From JADJPO01 sp963724535 (GTDB taxonomy: Bacteria > Actinomycetota > Actinomycetes > Actinomycetales > Kineosporiaceae), in the NCBI GenBank assembly GCA_963724535.1, contig CAVRVD010000017.1, positions 1 to 64,000 of the forward strand: a stretch of DNA of 64,000 bases, in the 5' to 3' direction. Numbering within the stretch: the first letter of the stretch is position 1; each line of letters begins with the position of its first letter. The translations under genes were made by a program, and so were the position numbers. Under the pieces are notes generated by a model. The model did no database searches. It was not told where the DNA came from and saw only the letters and a list, made by a program, of their open reading frames with translations. Positions 16,395 through 24,851 of this stretch are shown piece by piece.

Positions 16395-17360
16395 TCATGT
16401 GGAGATGACGACGCGGCCACGGGCGTGCCCGGTCTGGACGTAGCGGATGGCGTCGGGTGCGTCGCGCAGGTCATAGGTTGCGTCGATGACGGGCAGGACC
16501 TTCCCGGCGGCAGCCAGCTCGGTCACCGACTGCAGGTCCGCCTGATTCGGCTTCGAGAAGAGCGGGCGCAGGCTCTGTCGGACCCACGGAGACAGCGCCG
16601 CGGCACGAGCGAACCGGCCCATTCCGGTGAGCGAGCGCGGGTTCTGCCCGCCGACGACCACGTACCTGCCGTTCGGTCGCAGTAGCCGCCGGCTCGCCGA
16701 CAGCGGTTCTCGCCCCGCCAGGTCGACGATCAGGTCGAACCGGGTCGTGGACCGGCCGACGTCGTCGCGCGTGTAGTCGAGGACGTGGTCGGCCCCCACG
16801 GAGCGGACCAGCTTCACGTTGCGGGTGCTGCTCACGCCGGTCACCTCGGCGTCCAATGCCTTGGCGATCTGGACGGCAAAGATGCCCACGCTCCCCGATG
16901 CGCCGATCACCAACACGTGCTGACCGGCGGTGAGGTGTCCCACGTCGCGCAGGGCCTGGAGGGCCGCGACCGCGGGGGTCGGGGTAGCGGCGGCCTGTTC
17001 GAACGTGAGGTTGGCCGGCTTGCGGACCAGCATGCTCGCCGGGGCGACGGCACACTCGGCGAAGGCGCCGTCCGACCAGCCGAACACCTCGTCGCCGGGG
17101 CCGAACCGCGTGACCGCCGCACCGACCGACCGGACTTCGCCCGCCACGTCCGTTCCGGGGACGGGGCGCTTCGGCCGCCTCAGCCCATAGGCGAGGCGGG
17201 CGGCGTACGGGATGCCTTCGACCGCGAGCGCGTCTCCTCGGTGGATCCCGGCGGCGCGGGTGCGGATCTGCACCGAGTGGTCGCCGATCAGCGGGTCGGC
17301 GAGGTCACGTAACTCGAGGGTGTCGGCGGACCCGTACGTACGGTGGACGATGGCTCTCAT
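16395..17360 (-). CDS. Zinc-independent NAD(P)H quinone oxidoreductase-type dehydrogenase
   Basis: This 321-residue MDR-family protein opens with a GroES-like domain (MRAIVHRTYGSADTLELRDL, then VPGTDVAGEVRSVGAAVTRF) followed by a Rossmann domain whose NAD(P) loop is VLVIGASGSVGIFAVQIAKA. None of the Cys/His ligands of zinc alcohol dehydrogenases is present, so it belongs to the quinone-reductase-like branch, which reduces enones or quinones with NADPH. The ATG at 17360 follows an AGGAGTTGAG site. It is transcribed divergently from the large BTAD regulator at 17537, with about 175 bases between them, so that regulator is a candidate controller. Confidence 0.82.
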   Translation of the reverse strand: MRAIVHRTYGSADTLELRDLADPLIGDHSVQIRTRAAGIHRGDALAVEGIPYAARLAYGLRRPKRPVPGTDVAGEVRSVGAAVTRFGPGDEVFGWSDGAFAECAVAPASMLVRKPANLTFEQAAATPTPAVAALQALRDVGHLTAGQHVLVIGASGSVGIFAVQIAKALDAEVTGVSSTRNVKLVRSVGADHVLDYTRDDVGRSTTRFDLIVDLAGREPLSASRRLLRPNGRYVVVGGQNPRSLTGMGRFARAAALSPWVRQSLRPLFSKPNQADLQSVTELAAAGKVLPVIDATYDLRDAPDAIRYVQTGHARGRVVIST

Positions 17361-17506
17361 CTCAACTCCTGGCTGGGTGATGGACGTGATCCACCCTCAC
17401 CCAGTGGTGTTGAGCCAAAGCTGCGAGAGCGTTGAGCCGGTGTCGGGCCGGGCACCGCCCGGTCGCGACCTGGCCGATCGCCGTCCCTGCCGGTTACGTT
17501 GGAACG

Positions 17507-17527
17507 ATGGCGAGCAGCGGTCGGTGA
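17507..17527 (+). other. Six-codon upstream ORF
   Basis: An ATG preceded 6 bases upstream by a TACGTT -10-like box (17495-17500) opens a six-codon frame encoding MASSGR and ends at TGA, 9 bases before the regulator ATG at 17537. If transcription starts at this box the mRNA would begin with this mini-ORF, and translation of the regulator could depend on it. Prediction only. Confidence 0.25.
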
Positions 17528-17536
17528 GGTCGGACC

Positions 17537-20500
17537 ATGAGAGTCCGGCTGTTCGGCGGGGTGGGCGCGATCGACGCCGATGGCGCCGCCCTGGACGTGG
17601 GTCCGGCCAAGTGCCAGGTGGTGCTGGCGACGCTGGCACTGTCCGTCGGGTCTTCTGTGCCCGTGCGCCGGCTGGTCGACGCGGTGTGGGGCCAGGACCC
17701 TCCCCGGACGGCGGAGCGAACGCTCCAGTCGTACATCGCCGGTCTCCGCAAGGTCCTCGGTGCTGCGACGATCGCCAGGTCCGCGGGCACCTACCGGCTC
17801 GACCTGCCCCGTGACGCGGTCGACGTGGCGCGCTTCGAGCGGTGTCTCGACCTAGGCGACGTCGAGGGTGCGCTTCGGGAGTGGACGGGCCCACCGCTGG
17901 CCGGACTGGCGGCTCCAGGGCTCGACTCGGCGGTCGTGGCTCTCACTGAGCGGTGGCTCGCCGCCGTGGAGCGCGACCTCGAGCGCCGCGTCGAGGACGA
18001 CCCTGCCGGCTGCATCGGCCGGCTGACCGAGCTCACCGCGGCCCACCCGTTCCGGGAGGGGTTGTGGGCGCTGCTCATGACTGCGCTGTACCGGGTGGGC
18101 CGCCAGGCCGATGCATTGGCGGCCTACCGCACGGCGCACGACCAGCTCGCCGATCATCTCGGGGTCGAGCCGGGCCCCCGGCTCAACGAGCTGCAGGTGC
18201 AGGTGCTGCGCCACGACGACCAGCTCGCCAGCCGCCCGGCGTCAGCCACCCCGCCCGCTGCCGCGCGGCCCACCGGCACGGTGACGTTCGCCTTCGCCGA
18301 GCTCGAGGGCACGGCAGTCCTGTGGTCGGCGCAGCGCCTGGCCATGACCGAGGTGACGACCCGTCACCACGAGCTGGTGCTCCAGCTTGCGCGACGCCAC
18401 GACGGCCACCTCTTCAGCCGCGGCGGCGACAGCTTCGGGCTGGCCTTCTCGCGGGCCGACCGCGCAGCATGCTGGGCGGGCGACCTGCAGGACGCCGTGA
18501 GATCGCAGGCATGGCCCGACAAGCTCGAGATCGCCGTCCGAGTCGGACTGCACACCGGTGAGGCCGACGAGCACGAGGGCGGGTACTTCGGTCCCGCGGT
18601 GAACACGGCGGCCCGTCTTGCCGCGGTGGGTCACGGCGGTCAGACCCTGGTATCCGCCGCCACCGCCAGCCTGCTCGATGGACACGACACAAGGGTGCTG
18701 CGTGACCTCGGGTGGCACGCGCTGGACGGCGTCGTCGCCGAGCAGCGGATCCTCCAGCTCGGCGACGACGAATACCCGCCGCTGCGCAGCCAGGACCGCC
18801 ACCGCGGGAACCTGCCGCGCCGAGTCGGCCCGCTGATCGGCAGGGACGAGGAGCTCGACCGCATCGGTGAGGCACTCCTGCGCCATTCCGTGGTGACCCT
18901 GGTCGGCCCCGGAGGGATCGGCAAGACCCGGCTCTCCCTCGCCGCCGCACGCCGGGCGGGGTCAGGTGATGACAGCTGGCTGATCGAGCTGGCGGAGATC
19001 GATGCCGGCACGGACGTTGCCCGGGCCGTGGCCGAAGTGCTGAGCGTCGCCGAGCGCCAGGGAGTGCCACTGATTCAGGGCATCGTCGAGACTCTGCGAG
19101 CTCGCCGTGCCCTCCTGGTGCTGGACAACTGCGAGCACGTCGTCGAGGCCGCCGCCCACCTCGCGGAGTCGGTGGTGCAGGGCTGCCCGGACGTCCGCAT
19201 TGTGGCGACGTCGCGGGAACGACTCGGACTCACCGGGGAACGGATCATCACGGTCCCGCCGCTGGAACCTACCGGGGCGGGCGTGGAGTTGTTCGTCGAC
19301 CGGGCGAAGAGCGTCTCCTCGGCGTACGACGCCATCACCGACGTTGCCGCCGTCGAGGAGATCTGCAGCCGCCTCGACGGGATCCCGCTGGCGATCGAGC
19401 TCGCCGCGGCGCGCACCGCCAGTCTGAGCCCCGCGGACCTGCTCGAGCGCCTGCGGCACCGGCTGCACGTGTTGGACGGGACGCGTCGCAGCGGGGCGGA
19501 CCGGCACCGCACGCTGTGGTCGGCCATCCGGTGGTCCTACGACCTGCTCTCGCCGGGGGAACGAACGGTCTTCGAGAGGGTGTCGGTCTTCGTCGGTGGG
19601 TTCGACCTGGCCGCGGCCGAGTGGGTTGCGGCCGAAGCGCAGCAGGACGCCGTCGAGGTGACCAACGCCCTCGGCCGGCTCGCCGAGCAGTCGCTGATCG
19701 TCGTCTCCTCCGGCCCCTTCGGCCGGTCCTTCCGGCTGCTGGAGCCGATCAGGCAGTTCGCGCGGGAGCGTCTTGAGGAGGCCGGGTCCTCGCAGCGGGT
19801 CGCCGAGCGGCACGCCGCGTGGTGCCTGTGCGAGGTCACCGGGATCCACGGGCTGCTCGCCGGTTGGGGCGAGATCGAGGGGGTCGCCCGGCTGGCGGAA
19901 CTGTGGGCGAACCTGCGCTCGGCCGTCGACTGGGCGTGCGAGACGGATCGCCGCGTGCTCGCCCGCGACCTGATGACCCCGATCCTCTCCGAGATCGTGG
20001 TGCGAAGCAGCAACGAGATCGGGGACTGGGCGGAGCGCCTGCTGGCGATCACCCCACCGGACGACGAGGAAGGCCTGGTCTTCGGGCTGTACGCGGCCGC
20101 GCACCGCTACTCGATGACCCAGGACCCGGACTCCTACGAGCGCCTCGTCTGGCGCTTCGGAGAACCGGAGCACGTGCTCACCCATCATGGGCGGGCGATC
20201 GTGACGGAGGACTACGAGCTGATGGCGCGGTGGGCGCCCCGAGCGGTCGAGGAGTTCCGCGCCCGGGGGGACGACCACCTGGCCGAGCGAGCGGAGATCA
20301 ACGTGGCGACGGCGTGGATGAACCTCGGGCAGCTCGAGCGCAGCGACGCCCGACTCGCCGAGCTGGTCACCCGATACCGGGACCAGGGCCCGGCGACGTT
20401 CCTCAACTGGACGCTGCTGCTGCTCGGCTACTCCGCGATGTTCCAGGGGGACCCGGAACGGGCCGACGCCTACTTCGACGAGGGCATCGCGATCGAGCTG

Positions 20501-20881
20501 CCGCCCCGGACGCACACCCCCAGTCAGCCGCTGCGGGCCCGGGCGGCGTTCCGGCGCGGCGACCACGACCGCGCCTACCGCCTCCTGCACGCCCACCTCG
20601 ACGAGCTCCTTCTCACCGACAACATGCAGGCAGGAATGATGGACTGCGTCGAGTTCGTCACCATGATGACGAGCACCGGTCACCTCGCCGAAGCCGCCCG
20701 GGTACTCGGCCATCTCGAGTCCTCGCACCTGCTGGACGGTCCGGGTTGGCGGGCCCTGGTGGCCGATGCGGCCGAGACCATCTCGCAGACCCCGGGCGTC
20801 GAACCCGGTCCGGCCCTGCCCGACGACCGCAGCACGTTGGAGTTCATCCGCGAGGTCCTCGGCCAGATCATCGCCGGCTGA
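17537..20881 (+). CDS. BTAD / cyclase-like / STAND ATPase regulator (AfsR-SARP type)
   Basis: The protein is 1114 residues. Residues 1-90 form a winged-helix DNA-binding domain (MRVRLFGGVGAIDADGAALD, RTLQSYIAGLRKVLG) and 95-235 a BTAD helical domain (HPFREGLWALLMTALYRVGR), as in SARP activators. Residues about 250-410 form a class III nucleotide-cyclase-like domain: VTFAFAELEGTAVLW, RGGDSFGLAF, VGLHTGEA and NTAARLAAVGHGGQTLVS. A NB-ARC/STAND ATPase follows (GREDVR-like core, Walker A VGPGGIGKTRL, RRALLVLDNCEHV, GIPLAIELAA), then TPR-like repeats. In the cyclase part the first metal-binding Asp reads Glu (FAELEG), so cyclase activity is doubtful and a nucleotide-sensing role is likelier. It lies divergent to the quinone-reductase gene. 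Confidence 0.85.
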   Translation: MRVRLFGGVGAIDADGAALDVGPAKCQVVLATLALSVGSSVPVRRLVDAVWGQDPPRTAERTLQSYIAGLRKVLGAATIARSAGTYRLDLPRDAVDVARFERCLDLGDVEGALREWTGPPLAGLAAPGLDSAVVALTERWLAAVERDLERRVEDDPAGCIGRLTELTAAHPFREGLWALLMTALYRVGRQADALAAYRTAHDQLADHLGVEPGPRLNELQVQVLRHDDQLASRPASATPPAAARPTGTVTFAFAELEGTAVLWSAQRLAMTEVTTRHHELVLQLARRHDGHLFSRGGDSFGLAFSRADRAACWAGDLQDAVRSQAWPDKLEIAVRVGLHTGEADEHEGGYFGPAVNTAARLAAVGHGGQTLVSAATASLLDGHDTRVLRDLGWHALDGVVAEQRILQLGDDEYPPLRSQDRHRGNLPRRVGPLIGRDEELDRIGEALLRHSVVTLVGPGGIGKTRLSLAAARRAGSGDDSWLIELAEIDAGTDVARAVAEVLSVAERQGVPLIQGIVETLRARRALLVLDNCEHVVEAAAHLAESVVQGCPDVRIVATSRERLGLTGERIITVPPLEPTGAGVELFVDRAKSVSSAYDAITDVAAVEEICSRLDGIPLAIELAAARTASLSPADLLERLRHRLHVLDGTRRSGADRHRTLWSAIRWSYDLLSPGERTVFERVSVFVGGFDLAAAEWVAAEAQQDAVEVTNALGRLAEQSLIVVSSGPFGRSFRLLEPIRQFARERLEEAGSSQRVAERHAAWCLCEVTGIHGLLAGWGEIEGVARLAELWANLRSAVDWACETDRRVLARDLMTPILSEIVVRSSNEIGDWAERLLAITPPDDEEGLVFGLYAAAHRYSMTQDPDSYERLVWRFGEPEHVLTHHGRAIVTEDYELMARWAPRAVEEFRARGDDHLAERAEINVATAWMNLGQLERSDARLAELVTRYRDQGPATFLNWTLLLLGYSAMFQGDPERADAYFDEGIAIELPPRTHTPSQPLRARAAFRRGDHDRAYRLLHAHLDELLLTDNMQAGMMDCVEFVTMMTSTGHLAEAARVLGHLESSHLLDGPGWRALVADAAETISQTPGVEPGPALPDDRSTLEFIREVLGQIIAG

Positions 20882-20968
20882 CGGCGCCACTCGGAGTCGG
20901 AGGGTATGGTCGTGCGCCGTCAGGTCGTCTGGCGGCCAGCGTGGACGACACTCGAAAGGTAGGAGGCC

Positions 20969-22231
20969 ATGCACCTTCGCCCACGTGGAATGGAAACGGT
21001 TGAAGCGCTGGTCGCCAAGGGTGTCGACATCCCCAACCCGCTCACCTTGGACATCGGCCCCGAGGTGAATGTGGACCGGATCAGCGGGGACGGCGTTCAG
21101 ATCTACCCGGGGTGCCGGATCTACGGCGCGCAGACGGTGATCTCCTCAGGCGTCCGGCTGGGCGAGGAGGGACCGGTCACGATCAAGGACGTACGGATGG
21201 GTCCCGGCGTCCGGTTGAGGGCCGGGTACGCCGAGAACACGGTGTTCCTGGAACGCTCCGGGATGGGGTTCGGCGGACATGTGCGTGAGGGGTGCCTGTT
21301 GGAGGAGGAGTCGGGGACTGCGCACTGTGTCGGTCTGAAGCAGACCATCCTGTTCCCGTTCGTCACTCTCGGCAGTTTGATCAACTTCTGCGATGTGTTG
21401 ATGGCGGGTGGGACGTCTCGCCGCGACCACAGCGAGGTGGGTTCCTCCTACATCCACTTCAACTTCACGCCCGATGGCGACAAGACCACGCCTTCGCTGT
21501 TCGGCGACGTTGCACGGGGAGTCCTGCTCGACCAGCCGCCGATCTTCCTCGGTGGGCAGGGCGGTGCGGTGGGCCCGGTTCACGTGGGATACGGGTCCGT
21601 GATCGCGGCCGGGTCGGTGCTGCGTTCGGACGTCCCGGACGGGCAGCTTGTGCTGGTCGCCGCACCCCCTGCTGTCCGGACCCCGGTCGGAAGACCCGAC
21701 TACCGCAACGCGTACCGGATCGTGGCCAAGAACCTGGCCTACCTGGCGCAGCTCTGTGCGCTCGAGGCCTGGTACCGACAGGTGCGGCGGCCGTTCTTCG
21801 CCGTTCAACCCTTCGGCGAGCACGTGTACGCCGGTGCGCTCGACATCCTCGGCCTGGCCAGGCAGGAACGGGCCGCCCGGCTCACGGCGATGATCGCCAA
21901 GGTCGACGGCGACGACGGCGGATCCCGCACCCAGCTACGCGAACGCATCGGGCAGGTGCTCGCCGCCTATGCCGAGGAGCCCCGGTCCACCCCGGATGCC
22001 GGGCTGCTGAAGGGCCTCGGGCAGGCGGCGGCGGACGGCGTCGGCTACCTCGCCGCCATCCAGGCCCTCGAGCCAGACCAGGCCACGGAGGTGACCCAAT
22101 GGCTGCAGGGCATCGTCGAGGACCTGTGGACCTCGGCGACCCGACAGCTGCCCGCTTTGGCCAGAATGCCACGGGCCTCCCTGCGCTCGACACCCGCCCC
22201 GACCGCGTCCACGCCTCCGCCCCCGGCGTAG
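20969..22231 (+). CDS. Left-handed beta-helix (GlmU C-terminal-like) protein
   Basis: The protein is 420 residues. Residues about 20-245 contain repeated hexapeptide-like strands (VQIYPGCRIYGAQTVISSGV, GPVTIKDVRMGPGVRLRAGY, VHVGYGSVIAAGSVLRSDV) that fold into a left-handed parallel beta-helix, as in GlmU and other sugar-nucleotide acyltransferases. Distinctive conserved-looking blocks are AHCVGLKQTILFPFVTLGSL and GGTSRRDHSEVGSSYIHFNF. There is no N-terminal nucleotidyltransferase domain. The last 170 residues are helical with a Pro-rich end. It may bind or modify a nucleotide sugar, but the activity is unproven. The ATG at 20969 follows GGTAGGAGG closely; an internal ATG at 20990 is an alternative start. 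Confidence 0.62.
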   Translation: MHLRPRGMETVEALVAKGVDIPNPLTLDIGPEVNVDRISGDGVQIYPGCRIYGAQTVISSGVRLGEEGPVTIKDVRMGPGVRLRAGYAENTVFLERSGMGFGGHVREGCLLEEESGTAHCVGLKQTILFPFVTLGSLINFCDVLMAGGTSRRDHSEVGSSYIHFNFTPDGDKTTPSLFGDVARGVLLDQPPIFLGGQGGAVGPVHVGYGSVIAAGSVLRSDVPDGQLVLVAAPPAVRTPVGRPDYRNAYRIVAKNLAYLAQLCALEAWYRQVRRPFFAVQPFGEHVYAGALDILGLARQERAARLTAMIAKVDGDDGGSRTQLRERIGQVLAAYAEEPRSTPDAGLLKGLGQAAADGVGYLAAIQALEPDQATEVTQWLQGIVEDLWTSATRQLPALARMPRASLRSTPAPTASTPPPPA

Positions 22232-22365
22232 TCCACGACGCCGCTGCCTCGCCGCATCCTCGTCTGCGCACGGCGGGCTTCGGCAAGGCGACCCTGCGGT
22301 GCCTGCTCTCAGCCGCGGTTGGAGACGCCGTCGTGTCCCGACGGGGGTGTCGCACCAGCCATGGG

Positions 22366-22397
22366 GGAGGGCGCCCGCCGTGACGCGGGCGCCCTCC
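22366..22397. terminator. Bidirectional terminator hairpin
   Basis: A perfect 13-base inverted repeat, GGAGGGCGCCCGC / GCGGGCGCCCTCC, with a 6-base loop (CGTGAC). It lies between the convergent beta-helix gene and the DUF6326-like gene, the right place for a terminator serving both. There is no T-run, as is common in high-GC actinobacteria. Confidence 0.75.
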
Positions 22398-22421
22398 GTG
22401 CCTTGACCTACGTAGCCGCCC

Positions 22422-22850
22422 CTACCCGACTCGTACCGGTTCCCGCAGCATCTCCACGGGGTGCGGCACCGGCCACTTCCAGGCGTAGACGACGACCAGG
22501 AGGCTCACCACGACCACGGACGCGGTCAACAGATGCATCCCCACTGACACGTCTTCCACGAAGCCGGTCACCCACAGGCCGGCGGAGAGCACGCCGAGAA
22601 CGCCGTTCGTCCACCGGTTGGGCTGATCCGGCAGGATCAGTGTCGCGAACGCCATCAGCAACGGGACCAGAGCGAACCCCACCCACACCATCGTCATGGG
22701 GCCATTGGCGTCCATGCCCTCGATGGTGCCTGCCCTGAGTTCGTCGATCACGCCCGGTCCGGTCAGTTCCATGATCATGTGCAGCACGGTCAGGACGGCG
22801 ACGGCGAGCCAGAGCAACGAGATCTGCAGCTTCCACATGAGTTGCGTCAT
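22422..22850 (-). CDS. Four-helix membrane protein (DUF6326-like)
   Basis: This 142-residue protein has four hydrophobic helices: ISLLWLAVAVLTVLHMIMEL, MTMVWVGFALVPLLMAFATL, WTNGVLGVLSAGLWVTGFV and LLTASVVVVSLLVVVYAWKW. The loop ELTGPGVIDELRAGTIEG after helix one and the ATLILPDQPNRWTN stretch resemble DUF6326, a family of small membrane proteins of unknown role. The ATG at 22850 was preferred because the upstream part of the open frame is arginine-rich and unlike coding sequence, and because GGAGGTGGG lies just before this start. The family call is tentative. Confidence 0.6.
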   Translation of the reverse strand: MTQLMWKLQISLLWLAVAVLTVLHMIMELTGPGVIDELRAGTIEGMDANGPMTMVWVGFALVPLLMAFATLILPDQPNRWTNGVLGVLSAGLWVTGFVEDVSVGMHLLTASVVVVSLLVVVYAWKWPVPHPVEMLREPVRVG

Positions 22851-22978
22851 GAGACCCACCTCCAAGACTCCCCTGGGAGTCCCACAACTCCAGACTACGC
22901 GCGCGCAGTCGTCGTGAGCTGAGGCGAAGGTCGTCTGCGCCGGTGGTCGCGACGAGGGGTGGTCAGGGCGCCTCGGGA

Positions 22979-24553
22979 TCAGCGCATGACGTTCTCGTGC
23001 ATCAGGTTTCGGGTCGCCGCGGCGTCCTCCGCCGACGGCAGACCCCACGCCACTGGGTAGCCGAAGACCTCGGCGAGCGTCGAGCTGGCGAACCGTCCGT
23101 CCAGGATCTCGATCTGGTCCGCCGTGACCAGACCCGGATGCTCCACGCCGCAGGCATGGGCCAGCTGGAGCAGCTCATGCCGCAACCCGCGGACATACGA
23201 CGCCAGCCCGTCGGCCTTGATCTGCGGATCGAGGCCTCGGGACAGCCAGCCGGACTGGGTCGCGACGCCGGCAGGGCAGTGTCCGGAAGCGCAGCGCTGG
23301 GCCTGGATGCAGCCGATCGCGAGCATCGCCTCGCGAGCGACGTTGACCATGTCGCAGCCGAGGGCGAGGGCGACCATCGCGTTGTCCGGCAGGCCGCACT
23401 TGCCCGATCCGACGAACACCACCCGCTCGGCCAAACCTGCCTCGGCGAAGGTCCGGTACACCCGGGAGAAGCCGACCTTGAACGGGAAGGCCACGTGGTC
23501 GCAGAAGGACATCGGCGCAGCCCCGGTCCCGCCCTCGCCGCCGTCCACGGTGACGAAGTCGACACCCCGAGCGTCGCTGACCATGGCGGCCGCGAGCTTG
23601 ACCCAGAAGTCCTGCTCACCGACCGCCGACTTGATGCCCACTGGCAGGCCGGTGGCGTCGGCGATCGCCTCCACGAAGTCCAGCATGCTGTCCACGTCGC
23701 CGAAGGCGCTGTGGCTGGACGGACTGACGCACGCCGTCCCGACCGGAACCCCGCGGATGGCGGCGATCTCGGGGGTCACCTTGGCCGCCGAAAGCACCCC
23801 GCCGAGACCGGGTTTGGCACCCTGGCTCAACTTGATCTCGATCGCCCGGACCGGATTCTCCTCCGCCAGGGCGACCAGGCGGGACAGGTCGAAGCGGCCG
23901 TCCGGGGTCCGGCACCCGAAGTACCCGGTGCCGATCTGGAAGACGAGCTCGGCGCCGTGCTTGTGGTAGCGGGAGACTCCACCCTCCCCGGTGTTGTGCA
24001 GGCACCCCGCCTCCTTGCAGCCGCGGTCGATCGCCTCGATCGCGTGCGCGGAGAGCGACCCGAAGCTCATCGCTGAGACATTCACGACCGACGCCGGGCG
24101 GAAGGCCTTGGCCCGGCCCTGGGCGGCACCGAGCACCTTGGCACACGGCAGAGCATCGTCGTCCGCGGCCGGGCGTGGCAGCGGGAACGCGGCGTGCTTG
24201 ACGACGACATAGCTGGCGGCGAGCTCGAGCTCGTTGTCGGTGCCGAAACCGACATAGCCGCCCGTGCCCCGGGCCGTGCCGTAGACCCACTCCCTCTGGT
24301 CCCGGCTGAACGGACGCTCCTCGTCGTTGCTGGTGACGATGTACTGGCGCAGCTCCGGCCCGACCCCCTCGAGCAGGAAGCGCAGGTGCCCCAGGATCGG
24401 GAAGTTCCTCAGGATCGAGTTACGCCGCTGCACGACGTCATACGCGGCGATCAGCAGGAGGGCGACGACGAACGCCGCCACGGCCCACGCCATGCCTCCA
24501 GTGAGCCACGTCCCGACGCCCGCGCACAGGCCTCGGGGTGCGACGTCGGACAC
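22979..24553 (-). CDS. FMN-binding glutamate-synthase-family protein
   Basis: This 524-residue protein has an N-terminal membrane helix (AWAVAAFVVALLLIAAYDVV) followed by the FMN/ferredoxin-type glutamate synthase core, a TIM barrel that transfers electrons from FMN. Signatures include VVNVSAMSFGSLSAHAIEAI, the flavin loop VDFVTVDGGEGGTGAAPMSF, VFVGSGKCGLPDNAMVAL and the FeS cluster motif AIGCIQAQRCASGHCPAGVA (C-x5-C-x4-C). The glutaminase and GXGXG beta-helix domains of full GltB are absent, as in other stand-alone members of this archaeal-type GltB2 group. The physiological substrate may not be glutamate. It lies 10 bases downstream of the small membrane gene at 24563. Confidence 0.82.
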   Translation of the reverse strand: MSDVAPRGLCAGVGTWLTGGMAWAVAAFVVALLLIAAYDVVQRRNSILRNFPILGHLRFLLEGVGPELRQYIVTSNDEERPFSRDQREWVYGTARGTGGYVGFGTDNELELAASYVVVKHAAFPLPRPAADDDALPCAKVLGAAQGRAKAFRPASVVNVSAMSFGSLSAHAIEAIDRGCKEAGCLHNTGEGGVSRYHKHGAELVFQIGTGYFGCRTPDGRFDLSRLVALAEENPVRAIEIKLSQGAKPGLGGVLSAAKVTPEIAAIRGVPVGTACVSPSSHSAFGDVDSMLDFVEAIADATGLPVGIKSAVGEQDFWVKLAAAMVSDARGVDFVTVDGGEGGTGAAPMSFCDHVAFPFKVGFSRVYRTFAEAGLAERVVFVGSGKCGLPDNAMVALALGCDMVNVAREAMLAIGCIQAQRCASGHCPAGVATQSGWLSRGLDPQIKADGLASYVRGLRHELLQLAHACGVEHPGLVTADQIEILDGRFASSTLAEVFGYPVAWGLPSAEDAAATRNLMHENVMR

Positions 24554-24562
24554 GTCCCCAGG

Positions 24563-24836
24563 TCAGCCGCCTGGCTTCGCCGCCGGCGAGTGCGATGGGG
24601 ACGGGTGCCGAGATCCCTCGGACCACAAGCGCACCGTCAACAGGATCACGACTGCCACGACGAAGGAGAGCGTGATCGAGATCGACGCGGTTCCCTGGGT
24701 CGAGGCGATCCGCGAGCAGTGCCCACGTCACCACGGCATGCTGGACGGCCTTCTCGAGGCAGAGCAGCACCAGCAGGCGCCGTGGCCAGCGCCGGCCGCG
24801 ACTGTGGGCTGCGTGTGACTTCGCCACGACGACCAC
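24563..24836 (-). pseudogene. Small membrane protein, apparent frameshift
   Basis: From a GTG at 24836 the frame reads a basic start and RLLVLLCLEKAVQHAVVTWA, continuing LLAD, a first membrane helix with a KAVQH motif seen in small actinobacterial membrane proteins. It then turns arginine-rich. A one-base shift at about 24700-24710 gives IASTQGTASISITLSFVVAV, continuing VILLTVRLWSEGS and ending at TGA 24563-24565, which supplies the expected second helix. The two halves together would make a plausible protein of about 90 residues. Either the gene is inactivated or a base is wrong here. It sits directly upstream of the FMN glutamate-synthase-family gene. Confidence 0.45.
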
Positions 24837-24851
24837 CTGTGCGGCGCCCCG

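Noticed and set aside
18962..20974. Minus-strand open frame of about 2 kb opposite the BTAD regulator
   Set aside because: Antisense shadow of the NB-ARC and TPR region; no recognisable domains or ribosome site.
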